Assembly: GCF_028688855.1 (NCBI RefSeq)
Contig: NZ_JAQTXI010000005.1
Location: 124,001 to 188,000, forward strand
Origin: Neomegalonema sp.
GTDB taxonomy: Bacteria > Pseudomonadota > Alphaproteobacteria > Rhodobacterales > Rhodobacteraceae
Reading direction: 5' to 3'
DNA: 64,000 bases
Below the pieces are notes generated by a model. The model saw only the letters and a list, made by a program, of their open reading frames with translations. It was not told where the DNA came from and ran no database searches. The translations under genes were made by a program, and so were the position numbers. Shown here in pieces: positions 21,412 to 29,797 of the stretch. Each line of letters starts with the position of its first letter. The first letter of the stretch is position 1.

Positions 21412-22923
21412 TCAGGGGGCTGCGCGTCGCGCCTCCGCCATGGCCTTCTCCAGCTCTTCGGCCTCCTGCGCCGTGAAGCGCAGCCCGAGCTTGCTGCGTC
21501 GCCAGAGGACGTCCTCGGCGGTGAAGGCCCATTCGCGCGTCATCATCCAGCGCAGCTCCGCTTCGTGGAGATCCGCGCCGAAGCGCCGTCCGAGCCCCTC
21601 CGCCGTGTAGACGCCTTCGAGCATCCGGTAGGAATCGAGCCCGTAAAGCCGCATGAGCCGCTCCGCCAGAGCCTCGCCGAGGAAGGGCCTGGCGCGCAAG
21701 AGCTTCGCCGTCTCCTCCGCGAGTCCCCGGACCGGGAAATCGCCGCCGGGCAGATGGGACCAGGCCGTCCAGGGCCCCGCCTTCGGCCCGATGGCCTGGC
21801 CGATCTTCTCCAGCGCGCTTTCCGCGAGGCGCCGGTAGGTGGTCAGCTTGCCGCCGAAGACGTCGAGCAGCGGCGCTTCTCCGGCGGGGGCTTCGAGGTT
21901 CAGCACGTAGTCGCGGGTGGCCTCCTGAGCCTTGCCCGCGCCGTCGTCGTAGAGCGGGCGCACGGCGGCGTAGCTCCACACCACGTCCGCGCGGCCGATG
22001 GGCTCGCGGAGGTAGGCGTTGGCCATCTCGATGAGGTAATCCGTCTCGGCGGGCGTGATCTGCGCGCGGGAGGGATCGCCGGTGAAATCCTGATCGGTGG
22101 TGCCGATCAGCGTGAAGTCCCGCTCGTAGGGGATCGCGAAGAGGATCCGGCCGTCCGGGTTCTGGAAGAAGAAGGCGCGCTCGCCGGGGAAGCGCCGCCG
22201 CGTGACGATGTGGGACCCCTGCACCAGCCGCACATGACGCGCCTCCCGACGGCCCAGAGCCTCGCGCAGCACGATGTCGGCCCATGGGCCCGCCGCGTTG
22301 ACGAGCATCCGCGCCCGACGGATCATCTGCGCGCCCTCGCGCTCGACGTCGATCCGCCAGAGCCCGCCCTCGCGCCGCGCCGAGACCACCTTCGCCCGCG
22401 TGAGGATCTCGGCGCCCTTGTCGGCGGCGTCGCGGGCGTTGAGCAGGGTGAGGCGGGCGTCGTCGACCCATCCGTCGGAATATTCGTAGGCCCGCCCGAA
22501 TTCCGGCTTGAGCGCCGCCCCGAGCGGATCCTTGCGCAGATCCACCGGACTGGTGGCCGGCAGCAGCTTGCGCCCCCCGAGGTTGTCGTAGAGGAACAGG
22601 CCCGCGCGGATCATCCAGGCGGGGCGGGGGCCGCCCTTCTCCATGGGCAGCACGAAGCGCATCGGCCGGATGAGGTTCGGCGTCATGGCCCAGAGCGTCT
22701 CGCGCTCCCGGAGCGCCTCGCGCACGAGCCGGAATTCGTAATGCTCCAGATAGCGCAGGCCGCCGTGGATCAGCTTGGTCGCGCCCGAGGAGGTTCCGGA
22801 GGCCAGATCCCCCATCTCCGCCAGCCCGACGCGATAGCCCCGGCCCACGGCGTCGCGGGCGACGCCGCAGCCGTTGATTCCGCCGCCGATCACGAAAAGG
22901 TCGAGGACGTCCTCTTGCGCCAC
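21412..22923 (-). CDS. glpD: Glycerol-3-phosphate dehydrogenase (FAD, membrane-linked)
   Basis: Oxidises sn-glycerol-3-phosphate to dihydroxyacetone phosphate and passes electrons to quinone. The FAD-binding fold is LFVIGGGINGCGVARDA close to the N-terminus, followed by the family block ASGTSSGATKLIHGGLRYLE. I take the GTG at 22923, which has a GGGGG ribosome site 5 bases upstream and gives 503 residues, close to the E. coli length of 501. An ATG at 22983 would add 20 residues without family similarity, has no ribosome site and lies inside the operator-like repeats. It follows glpR by 101 bases and leads the transport genes. Confidence 0.92.
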   Translation of the reverse strand: MAQEDVLDLFVIGGGINGCGVARDAVGRGYRVGLAEMGDLASGTSSGATKLIHGGLRYLEHYEFRLVREALRERETLWAMTPNLIRPMRFVLPMEKGGPRPAWMIRAGLFLYDNLGGRKLLPATSPVDLRKDPLGAALKPEFGRAYEYSDGWVDDARLTLLNARDAADKGAEILTRAKVVSARREGGLWRIDVEREGAQMIRRARMLVNAAGPWADIVLREALGRREARHVRLVQGSHIVTRRRFPGERAFFFQNPDGRILFAIPYERDFTLIGTTDQDFTGDPSRAQITPAETDYLIEMANAYLREPIGRADVVWSYAAVRPLYDDGAGKAQEATRDYVLNLEAPAGEAPLLDVFGGKLTTYRRLAESALEKIGQAIGPKAGPWTAWSHLPGGDFPVRGLAEETAKLLRARPFLGEALAERLMRLYGLDSYRMLEGVYTAEGLGRRFGADLHEAELRWMMTREWAFTAEDVLWRRSKLGLRFTAQEAEELEKAMAEARRAAP

Positions 22924-22951
22924 GCGGACCCCCAGGGTTTCAGGAGACTGG

Positions 22952-23006
22952 TCGAAACGAAACCCGTTCAGGATGAACCGCATCCGAAACGCGTGTCAAA
23001 CGAAAC
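22952..23006. promoter_or_regulatory. Repeated CGAAAC elements in front of glpD, candidate GlpR operators
   Basis: Three related sites lie in the glpR-glpD gap and just inside the alternative glpD start: CGAAACGAAAC (22953-22963), CGAAACG (22985-22991) and CAAACGAAAC (22997-23006); read on the minus strand these are TTTCG/TTTCGTTT repeats. DeoR-family regulators bind repeated short direct or inverted elements. Their position next to glpR and upstream of the operon makes GlpR the obvious candidate, but this is inferred. Confidence 0.55.
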
Positions 23007-23024
23007 TTTCCGCGCTTTCGGGTC

Positions 23025-23783
23025 TCAGCCTCCGGTTTCGATGAGCCGCACGTCCTCGCGCAGGCAGAGCGCGCGGATGGAGTCGGGCGCGGGGCGGTCG
23101 GTGACGAAGCTGTGGACCTGCGTCAGACGCCCGATGCGCACCGGAGCGGCGCGCTCGAACTTGGTCGAATCGGCCACGAGAATCACATGCCGGGCGTTGG
23201 CGATGATGGCTTGCGAGACCTTCACCTCCCGGAAGTCGTAGTCGAGCAGGGCGCCGTCCTCGTCGATGGCCGAGGCGCCGATCACGGCGAAATCGACCTT
23301 GAACTGCCGGATGAAGTCCACGGCGGCCTCTCCGACGATCCCGCCGTCAGAGCCGCGCACCAGGCCCCCCGCGATGACGACCTGAATCCGGGGGGCGGTC
23401 CTCAGGCGGTTGGCGACGTGGATGTTGTTGGTGACGACCATCAGATCCTTGTGGTCGAGCAGCGCCTCGCCGACGGCCTCGGTGGTGGTGCCGATGTTGA
23501 CGAAGAGAGAGGCGTCGTCGGGAATGAGCCGCGCCGCCGCCCGGCCTATGGCCTGCTTGCCTGCGGCGGCGATCTTGCGCCGGGCTTCATGCTCGACGTT
23601 CTCGTTGCCGCCGGGCAGCAGGGCGCCGCCATGGATGCGCGTGAGGGCGCGGGAGTCGCAGAGATCGTTGAGATCCTTGCGGATGGTCTGGGGGCTCACG
23701 GCGAAGCGCCGCGCGAGCTCCTCCACCTCCACCCGGCCGCGGAGTCTGGCCAGGTCGAGGATCTCGGTCTGACGGATCGTCAT
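23025..23783 (-). CDS. glpR: DeoR-family regulator of glycerol metabolism
   Basis: Likely repressor of the downstream glp genes, released by glycerol-3-phosphate. The start at 23783 gives MTIRQTEILDLARLRG and 252 residues, the length of E. coli GlpR; the 20 codons available upstream are Pro-rich and unrelated. The N-terminal winged helix-turn-helix reads VEVEELARRFAVSPQTIRKDLNDL, followed by the DeoR linker RIHGGALLPG. The C-terminal sensor domain has FVNIGTTTEAVGEAL, the sugar-phosphate pocket, and ends with RVRLIETGG-like family sequence. It is the first gene of the operon. Confidence 0.92.
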   Translation of the reverse strand: MTIRQTEILDLARLRGRVEVEELARRFAVSPQTIRKDLNDLCDSRALTRIHGGALLPGGNENVEHEARRKIAAAGKQAIGRAAARLIPDDASLFVNIGTTTEAVGEALLDHKDLMVVTNNIHVANRLRTAPRIQVVIAGGLVRGSDGGIVGEAAVDFIRQFKVDFAVIGASAIDEDGALLDYDFREVKVSQAIIANARHVILVADSTKFERAAPVRIGRLTQVHSFVTDRPAPDSIRALCLREDVRLIETGG

Positions 23784-23930
23784 GGGGTTCAAGGGCGGCC
23801 TCGCGCTGGGAGGGCTCGGGAGAATCGCGAAAGGGAGACGCAAGCGGATCGAGAGCGATCCGGCGGGAAAATCTGCGCTCCGCCTCCGGCTTTGTAAAGC
23901 GCGCCCGGAGCGTGACGGATCAGGGGGGCT

Positions 23931-24623
23931 TCAGGCGTAGCCCATCCATCCCCGGAAGCTCAGCCCCGCGTAGAAGAGCGCGACTCCCGAGAAGCCGGCC
24001 GCGCGCAGCAGGGCTTCGTCCTCCTCGGGCGAGAGGACGCAGAGCCGCGAGGCGATGGCGCGTCTGGCCTCCGCGGCTCTTGCGGGATCGCCGCCCGCGA
24101 AGGCGACGTGGCGGGCGATCCACAGCGATCTCTCGGGCTCGTCCTGCGGGAAGCTGACATGCGCGACGACGAAAGGCGCTCCCGGCTTCAGGCGTCTGCG
24201 GATCTCGCGGAGCGTCGTCAGGCGCTGGTCCTGCGGCACGAAATGCAGCGTCAGCAGGCAGACGGCGCCGTCGAAGGGGCCTTCGGGCGCGTCCTCCACA
24301 TAGCCGCGGCGCAGGCGCGCGCGGGCGAGGTGCGGGCCGATGATCCGTTCCGCCGTCTCCAGCATCTCGGCGGAGGGGTCCACGCCGTCGAAGCTCCAGC
24401 GCGGGTGATCCTCGGCCAGAGCCCGGATCTCCAGCCCGCCGCCCGCGCCGACGACCAGAAGCCGCCCCTCCTCGGGAACGCGCTCCGCCAGCAGCAGCGA
24501 GGTCATGCGGTGCAGCCCCGCGAAGCCGGGGACCTGCCTGGGCGGTCCTTCGGCGTAGGCGCGGGCGTGGTCGGCCTTGAAGGCCTCGGCTCCGGGAGGC
24601 GGAGGGGGATCGTCCTGGGTCAT
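23931..24623 (-). CDS. Class I SAM-dependent methyltransferase
   Basis: Small-molecule or macromolecule methyltransferase of 230 residues; substrate unknown. Motif I is [17 protein letters not shown], motif II reads [15 protein letters not shown] and the post-motif strand is [12 protein letters not shown]. The N-terminus ([16 protein letters not shown]) resembles the Tam/CmoA-like group of regulators of lipids or tRNA, but no substrate-specific signature was seen. The C-terminal part ends [18 protein letters not shown]. The gene stands alone between glpR and leuC, divergent from leuC, with a 300-base gap between them. Confidence 0.85.
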   Translation of the reverse strand: MTQDDPPPPPGAEAFKADHARAYAEGPPRQVPGFAGLHRMTSLLLAERVPEEGRLLVVGAGGGLEIRALAEDHPRWSFDGVDPSAEMLETAERIIGPHLARARLRRGYVEDAPEGPFDGAVCLLTLHFVPQDQRLTTLREIRRRLKPGAPFVVAHVSFPQDEPERSLWIARHVAFAGGDPARAAEARRAIASRLCVLSPEEDEALLRAAGFSGVALFYAGLSFRGWMGYA

Positions 24624-24921
24624 GAATCTTCGTGGCGCCCGGCCTCCTGCGCCGTCAAGCCCCGATCCGCTTGCGCGCGGGCGGCGAAAGGCTTATTTCT
24701 GGGGACATGACCGCCTTGCGCCCCCTCTCGTCGAGTTTCGCCGTCCGGAGCTACCTCCGGCGCGGCTACGCCTATGCGCGGTTCGACGACCGGGCGCGCG
24801 TCTTCTGGCGTTTCTTCGGGCCTTTCGCGGCCTCGGACCGACTTCCGACCCCCTTCTGACGGTTCGCCAAAAAGTCAGCCCCGGCGCGCCTTCGCGCCGC
24901 CCGTCTTTCAGGAATTCCTCC

Positions 24922-26346
24922 ATGTCCGACACCCAAAAGGCCCAGGGCCCCCGCACGCTCTATGACAAGATCTGGGACGATCACGTCATCCACCGGCAGG
25001 AAGACGGCACCTGTCTGCTCTACATCGACCGCCATCTGGTCCATGAAGTGACCAGCCCTCAGGCCTTCGAGGGCCTGCGGGCCTCGGGCCGCAAGGTGCG
25101 CCGTCCGGAGGCGACTCTGGCGGTGCCCGACCACAACGTCCCCACCGCCGACCGCCGTCTGGGCATCGCCGACCCCGAGTCGCGCCTCCAGGTCGAGACC
25201 CTCCGCGAGAACGCCGCCGAATTCGGCGTCGAGATCTTCGACGTGCTCGACAAGCGTCAGGGCATCGTGCACGTGATCGGCCCCGAGCAGGGCTTCACCC
25301 AGCCCGGCATGACCATCGTCTGCGGCGACAGCCACACCGCCACCCATGGCGCCTTCGGGGCTCTGGCCCATGGCATCGGCACCTCCGAGGTGGAGCATGT
25401 GCTCGCCACCCAGACGCTGATCCAGAAGAAATCGAAGAACATGCTCGTGCGCGTCGACGGGACGCTCGGCGCGGGCGTCACGGCCAAGGACGTGACCCTC
25501 TCGATCATCGGCCACACCGGCACGGCGGGCGGCACGGGCCACGTCATCGAATACGCCGGAGAGGCGATCCGGGGTCTGTCGCTCGAAGGGCGCATGACGG
25601 TCTGCAACATGGCCATCGAGGGCGGCGCGCGGGCGGGCCTCGTGGCGCCGGACGAAAAGACCTTCGCCTATGTCGAGGGCCGCCGCATGGCGCCTCAGGG
25701 CGAGGCCTGGGAGCGCGCCGTGGCCTATTGGCGGACCCTCTTCAGCGACGAGGGCGCCCGTTACGACCGCACCGTGATCCTCGACGGCTCGGCCATCGCG
25801 CCGGTGGTGACCTGGGGCACCAGCCCCGAAGACGTCCTGCCGATCACGGCCCTCGTGCCGAACCCCGAGGACTTCGAGGACGAGCACAAGCGCGCCGCCG
25901 CGCGCCGCTCGCTGGACTACATGGGCCTGACGCCGGGCGTGCGTCTGGAGGACGTCGCCATAGACGCGGTGTTCATCGGCAGCTGCACCAACAGCCGCAT
26001 CGAGGATCTGCGCGAGGTGGCGCGCATCGTCGGCGACCGCAAGATCAAGGCGGGTCTGCGGGCGATGATCGTTCCAGGCTCGGGCCTCGTCAGCGAGCAG
26101 GCCGAGCGCGAGGGCGTCGCGGACATCCTGCGCGCGGCGGGCTTCGACTGGCGCGAGCCGGGCTGCTCCATGTGCCTCGCGATGAACGCCGACAAGCTCC
26201 AGCCGGGCGAGCGCTGCGCCTCGACCTCGAACCGCAATTTCGAGGGCCGTCAGGGCCGCGGCGGCCGCACCCATCTGATGAGCCCCGCCATGGCCGCCGC
26301 CGCCGCCCTGACCGGCCGCCTCACCGACGTGCGCCAGATCGCCTGA
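24922..26346 (+). CDS. leuC: 3-Isopropylmalate dehydratase large subunit
   Basis: Isomerises 2-isopropylmalate to 3-isopropylmalate in leucine synthesis, with a [4Fe-4S] cluster. The start at 24922 gives [21 protein letters not shown] and 474 residues; a longer frame upstream has no similarity. Cluster ligands are the Cys in [11 protein letters not shown] and the two in CSMCLAMN. Other family blocks are [21 protein letters not shown] and NRNFEGRQG. The small-subunit partner leuD is not adjacent: downstream come two unknown genes and gluQ. The 3' flank carries a terminator at 26384. Confidence 0.95.
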   Translation: MSDTQKAQGPRTLYDKIWDDHVIHRQEDGTCLLYIDRHLVHEVTSPQAFEGLRASGRKVRRPEATLAVPDHNVPTADRRLGIADPESRLQVETLRENAAEFGVEIFDVLDKRQGIVHVIGPEQGFTQPGMTIVCGDSHTATHGAFGALAHGIGTSEVEHVLATQTLIQKKSKNMLVRVDGTLGAGVTAKDVTLSIIGHTGTAGGTGHVIEYAGEAIRGLSLEGRMTVCNMAIEGGARAGLVAPDEKTFAYVEGRRMAPQGEAWERAVAYWRTLFSDEGARYDRTVILDGSAIAPVVTWGTSPEDVLPITALVPNPEDFEDEHKRAAARRSLDYMGLTPGVRLEDVAIDAVFIGSCTNSRIEDLREVARIVGDRKIKAGLRAMIVPGSGLVSEQAEREGVADILRAAGFDWREPGCSMCLAMNADKLQPGERCASTSNRNFEGRQGRGGRTHLMSPAMAAAAALTGRLTDVRQIA

Positions 26347-26383
26347 CCCCGGCTCTCCCGGGTCTCCGCCCGGCCTTCCCCGA

Positions 26384-26411
26384 CGCCGCGCCCTGAACAG
26401 GCGCGGCGTTT
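26384..26411 (+). terminator. Terminator after leuC
   Basis: A 9-bp stem CGCCGCGCC/GGCGCGGCG around the loop CTGAACA, followed by TTTCGCGTTT, 38 bases after the leuC stop. It suggests leuC ends its own transcript, separate from the genes starting at 26576. Confidence 0.75.
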
Positions 26412-26575
26412 CGCGTTTCCGCGGACCTATCCTTTCGGACAGGCATGATTCGTGGGGCGATTCCCGCGACGTGCGAGGCTTTCCCGATTCGCTCAGAAGG
26501 CGTATGTTGTACGCCAACAGCTCAACCGCCGCGAACTCGCATGGGGAGGAGCGCGGCCTCCGGAGACTCGCACCG

Positions 26576-27190
26576 ATGGAGACATGCAGATTCAGCCGTC
26601 CGGGCCTTCCCCAGCTCCTGCGCGCCGCGCCGCGCGACGGGAGCGGCGATTCCCCTGACGACGACCTTCCTCCCAGGAGGCCGGGGACGTCCTCCGTCTC
26701 TCCCTCCAACCCCTTTCCGCCCGGCGACCACCGGCGGGACTGCTTCTGGATGCTCGGCGTCATCACCTCCTGGAGTCTGGCGGTCCGGAAGGCGGAGATC
26801 GTCCCTTCCGGCACCCGCGCCAAGGAGCGTCGCGATTTCAAGCAGATCTCGCGCGAGGACATGATGGCGATGATGACCCTCCTCGCCTATTCCTGGGATC
26901 CGCGCAACCGCTTCGACGCCCCCCCGGACGCCGCCTGCTTCAGCCTGAACTCCCTCGCGACCATCATGGACGCGCCGCGCGTGCCTGCGATGTCCAACAC
27001 CCTGCGTCAGGTGCTGTTGCCCGCCGCCCTGCGCTGCGATCTCGTCTGCGGCTTCCAGCCGGGCGATTGCGCATGGGAGAACGATCTGGAGAAACGCGGC
27101 ACCTTGCGTCACAAGATCCACATCAGCGAAAAGGGACTGGCGCTGGTGCGTGTGTTTCTGGATATCGCCAATCAGTCCATGGGAGAATGA
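26576..27190 (+). CDS. Protein of unknown function, possibly winged-helix-like at its C-terminus
   Basis: Not recognised. With the ATG at 26576 the product has 204 residues; the first 60 are Pro/Gly/Arg-rich, so a later start near DDHRRDCFWMLGVITSW is also possible. The recognisable part begins there: a hydrophobic stretch, a charged helix (RAKERRDFKQISREDMMAMMTLLAYSW), then a segment around the three cysteines of the core and a closing TLRHKIHISEKGLALVRVFLD that reads like the wing and recognition helix of MarR/PadR-type DNA-binding proteins. It ends 1 base before the next ORF, so the two are translated together. A regulatory role is only a guess. Confidence 0.5.
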   Translation: METCRFSRPGLPQLLRAAPRDGSGDSPDDDLPPRRPGTSSVSPSNPFPPGDHRRDCFWMLGVITSWSLAVRKAEIVPSGTRAKERRDFKQISREDMMAMMTLLAYSWDPRNRFDAPPDAACFSLNSLATIMDAPRVPAMSNTLRQVLLPAALRCDLVCGFQPGDCAWENDLEKRGTLRHKIHISEKGLALVRVFLDIANQSMGE

Positions 27191-27191
27191 G

Positions 27192-27419
27192 ATGAGCAAA
27201 CTCACAGGGCTACTCGGCTGCGGCTGTCTGGGCCTGGCTTCTCTGTTGCTCTTCGCCCCGCCCGCCGCCGCCGCGAGGTCAGCCCGGCCCGTCGCGGCTC
27301 CGGCGGTCGCGGCGCCGGAAGGCTTCGAGATCGCCTTCGACATGGAGAGCGTCAGGCTCTATCGGGACAAGGTCGCCTCCGAGGCCGCCGCCGCCCAGAG
27401 TCAGCAGCCCGTGAAGTGA
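27192..27419 (+). CDS. Small exported protein of unknown function
   Basis: 75 residues with a ribosome site GGGAGAATGAG overlapping the end of the gene upstream. It begins MSKLTGLLGCGCLGLASLLLF, a signal-peptide-like stretch with two Cys residues but no clear lipobox, then an Ala/Arg/Pro-rich section and a helical charged C-terminus (FEIAFDMESVRLYRDKVASEA). Translational coupling to 26576 suggests one two-gene unit. Nothing in the sequence indicates a biochemical role. Confidence 0.55.
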   Translation: MSKLTGLLGCGCLGLASLLLFAPPAAAARSARPVAAPAVAAPEGFEIAFDMESVRLYRDKVASEAAAAQSQQPVK

Positions 27420-27435
27420 CGCGGGAGGCCGAAAG

Positions 27436-28332
27436 ATAATCCCTGTCGAACGCTTCGCGCCGAGCCCCACGGGCCCGGCGCATCTCGGCCACGCCTATTC
27501 GGCGCTGCGCGGCTTCGAGGCCGCGCGGGCGGCGAAGGGGCGTTTCCTGCTGCGCATGGAGGATCTCGATTCCACGCGCTCCCGGCCGCTCTGGGAGGCG
27601 GCGCTCTGCGAGGATCTCGCCTGGCTCGGCCTGAGCTGGGAGACGCCGGTCCTCCGGCAGTCGACCCGGGGGGCGGCCTATGGCGCGGCTCTGGAGGGCT
27701 TGCGCCGACGCGGCCTGATCTATCCCTGTCTCTGCACGCGCCGCGACGTGGCGGAGGCGCTGTCGGCGCCTCAGGAGACGGCCGCCGCCCTCGGGAGGTC
27801 CGCCGCCGAGGCGACGGGTCCGGATGGTCCGGCCTATCCGGGAACCTGCCGCCTGCATCCGCCGGATCCGGCGCGTCTGGCCCGGGCGCCCTACGCCCTG
27901 AGGCTGGACATGCGCCGCGCCGTCGCGGCGCTGGAGGGCGAGGCGCTGGAGTTCGTCGAGCTGGAGGAGGGGCCCCGGGGCGAGACGGGCCTCATCCGCG
28001 TCGATCCCGCATGGCTGGTCGAAGGCTGCGGCGACGTGGCGCTCGCCCGCAAGGACGCTCCGGCGAGCTATCATCTGGCGGTGGTCGTGGACGACGCCTT
28101 CCAGGGCGTGACCCATGTCACGCGCGGGCGCGACCTCTTCGCCGCGACGCCGATCCACCGGCTGCTTCAGGCGCTGCTCGGCCTGCCTCGACCGCTCTAC
28201 CGGCATCACCGGCTGATCCGGGACGACAGAGGTCGCCGTCTCGCCAAGCGGGACGGCGACCGGAGCCTGGCGGCTCTGCGCGCGGAGGGCTGGTCTCCCG
28301 GGGACGTGCGCCGGGCGGTGGGGATGACCTGA
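27436..28332 (+). CDS. gluQ: Glutamyl-queuosine tRNA(Asp) synthetase with a non-canonical start codon
   Basis: Attaches glutamate to queuosine in tRNA-Asp. The conserved N-terminus IPVERFAPSPTGPAHLGHAYSAL contains the HLGH nucleotide motif, later come zinc-site residues CLCTRR and YPGTCR, and KRDGD takes the KMSKS place. The conserved protein reads in frame from 27436, yet the only codons before it are ATA (27436) and ATC (27439); the nearest ATG, at 27556, would remove the first 40 residues and the HLGH motif. GGGAGG at 27422-27427 sits 8 bases before the ATA. Length would be 298 residues, normal for the family. Either an unusual AUA/AUC start is used or there is a one-base sequence error (ATG to ATA). 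Confidence 0.8.
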   Translation: MIPVERFAPSPTGPAHLGHAYSALRGFEAARAAKGRFLLRMEDLDSTRSRPLWEAALCEDLAWLGLSWETPVLRQSTRGAAYGAALEGLRRRGLIYPCLCTRRDVAEALSAPQETAAALGRSAAEATGPDGPAYPGTCRLHPPDPARLARAPYALRLDMRRAVAALEGEALEFVELEEGPRGETGLIRVDPAWLVEGCGDVALARKDAPASYHLAVVVDDAFQGVTHVTRGRDLFAATPIHRLLQALLGLPRPLYRHHRLIRDDRGRRLAKRDGDRSLAALRAEGWSPGDVRRAVGMT

Positions 28333-28432
28333 GGGAAAGGTCGGCCCGGACGAAGGGAGGGCCGCCGCGCTTCGGAGCGCCCGAGGGAAAGGCGCCCCGA
28401 ATTCCGGGAAAGACTTCGGGAAGTCCGGGGCG

Positions 28433-28774
28433 TCAGCGCGCCATGCGGCAGACGTTCACCGACTGCCAGACCGGGATTCCGTAACGCTGGAGATCCTCGA
28501 CGCAGCGCACCGGACGATCGCTCCAGGGGTTCTGCTGACAGAGCTGCTGCGCCTCGTTCCACTGGAAGACGACGTGGCTGCGCTGGGCCGCGCTCTGGCA
28601 TCCGCCGCCGCCGGGCGGCACGATGATGCGCGGCTGAGCGCCGCCGGGGCCGGGGAAGCCTCCGCCGGGGAAGCCGGGGCCGGGTCCGCCCCAGGGCTGG
28701 GCCAGGGCCGGGGAGGTCAGGGCGGCCGCGGCGAGGCCGAAGGCGCAAAGGGCGGATTTCAGGACTTGGTTCAT
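28433..28774 (-). CDS. Small exported Gly/Pro-rich protein with four C-terminal cysteines
   Basis: Hypothetical secreted protein of 113 residues. A signal peptide (MNQVLKSALCAFGLAAAALT, cleavage near ALA-Q at about 26) leads into PWGGPGPGFPGGGFPGPGG and then a compact region with four cysteines: GGCQSAAQ, LCQQNPW, RCVEDLQRYGIPVW and NVCRMAR. Two disulfides are plausible in the periplasm. The region between the linker and the end resembles no family I can name. The gene is convergent with gluQ and divergent from a 200-base gap; downstream there are hairpin-forming repeats (about 28380-28435) that may terminate both. Confidence 0.65.
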   Translation of the reverse strand: MNQVLKSALCAFGLAAAALTSPALAQPWGGPGPGFPGGGFPGPGGAQPRIIVPPGGGGCQSAAQRSHVVFQWNEAQQLCQQNPWSDRPVRCVEDLQRYGIPVWQSVNVCRMAR

Positions 28775-28975
28775 GGGGGTCTCCTCCTCGTTCGCCGGCT
28801 TTTCCGATCCGGGCTCCGCATCAGGGCGAGGCGTCAGGGTTGCGACGTTCGCCGGAGATCAACCTGACGCGCGAGTGAGCCCGCATCTGGGCTCAATCAA
28901 GGAATTTTCGGACCAAGTAAGGTTTTTGAAAGGCGATCAAGGCCGCAAGGCCGCAATTCCTCCGGAGGCCGCAGA

Positions 28976-29797
28976 TCAGGAGGCGGCTCCGGATTCCTCC
29001 TCGCGCCAGGCCAGAAGCCGCCGCAAGGCCACGCCGGGCCCCACGCAGATCAGGGCGGGGGGCTCGATTCCCGCCTGGGCGGCCTCTTCGGCGGCGCGCG
29101 CGAGGGTGGTCTCCAGCACCCGCTGACCGGGCAGCGTGGCGTTCGAGACGATGGCCACCAGCTCCTCGGGCGGGCGTCCGGCCGCGATCAGCGCGGCGGA
29201 GATCTCGGGCAGATGGCCGAGCCCCATGTAGATCACCAGCATGGGCGCCCCCCGCGAGAGCGCCGCCCAGTCGATGGCGGGAGTCTCGCCGCTCTGGTCG
29301 TGGCCGGTGAAGAAGGCGAGCGAGGCGTTGATCCCGCGATGGGTGGCGGGAATCCCGGCGTAGGCCAGTCCGGCCACGCCCGCCGTGATTCCGGGCGTCA
29401 CGCGGAAGGGGATCCCCGCCGCCGCCAGAGCCAGGGCCTCTTCGCCGCCGCGCCCGAAGACGAAGGGGTCTCCGCCCTTGAGCCGCAGCACCCTCAGGCC
29501 CCGGCGGGCCAGCTCGATCAGCTTCAGCGAGATGTCCGCCTGTTTCGCCGAGGGCCGGCCGCCGCGCTTGCCCGCCTCGACGGATTCGGCGTCGGGGCGG
29601 CGCAGCGCCAGGATGCGCGGATCCACGAGGGCGTCATGGACCACCACGTCGGCCTGACGGAGCGCGTTCAGCGCATGGAGCGTCAGCAGGCCGGGGTCTC
29701 CCGGACCCGCCCCCACCAGCCAGACCGAGCCGGGCCTGAACTCCGGCCAGGGCGCGCCTTCGATCTCGGGAAGCTCCTTCTCCGGAAAGCGGGTCAC
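28976..29797 (-). CDS. cobA: Uroporphyrinogen-III C-methyltransferase
   Basis: SAM-dependent double methylation of uroporphyrinogen III to precorrin-2, entry point to sirohaem and cobalamin. A 273-residue single-domain enzyme with LVGAGPGDPGLLTLHALNAL (29-48), DVVVHDALVDPRIL, VLRLKGGDPFVFGRGGEE and the VTPGITAGVAGLAYAGIPATH block. The start is GTG at 29797 and overlaps the stop of the gene before it by 4 bases (GTGA). It is the last gene of the msrP-msrQ-(DUF1176-like)-cobA group. The sirohaem-linked link between methionine-sulfoxide repair and cobA is not obvious and may just reflect shared transcription. Confidence 0.93.
   Translation of the reverse strand: MTRFPEKELPEIEGAPWPEFRPGSVWLVGAGPGDPGLLTLHALNALRQADVVVHDALVDPRILALRRPDAESVEAGKRGGRPSAKQADISLKLIELARRGLRVLRLKGGDPFVFGRGGEEALALAAAGIPFRVTPGITAGVAGLAYAGIPATHRGINASLAFFTGHDQSGETPAIDWAALSRGAPMLVIYMGLGHLPEISAALIAAGRPPEELVAIVSNATLPGQRVLETTLARAAEEAAQAGIEPPALICVGPGVALRRLLAWREEESGAAS

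Noticed and set aside
24707..24859. 50-codon ORF between the methyltransferase and leuC, considered as a leucine leader peptide
   Set aside because: It contains no run of leucine codons, there is no attenuator-like pair of hairpins, and no ribosome site better than chance. Left as intergenic.
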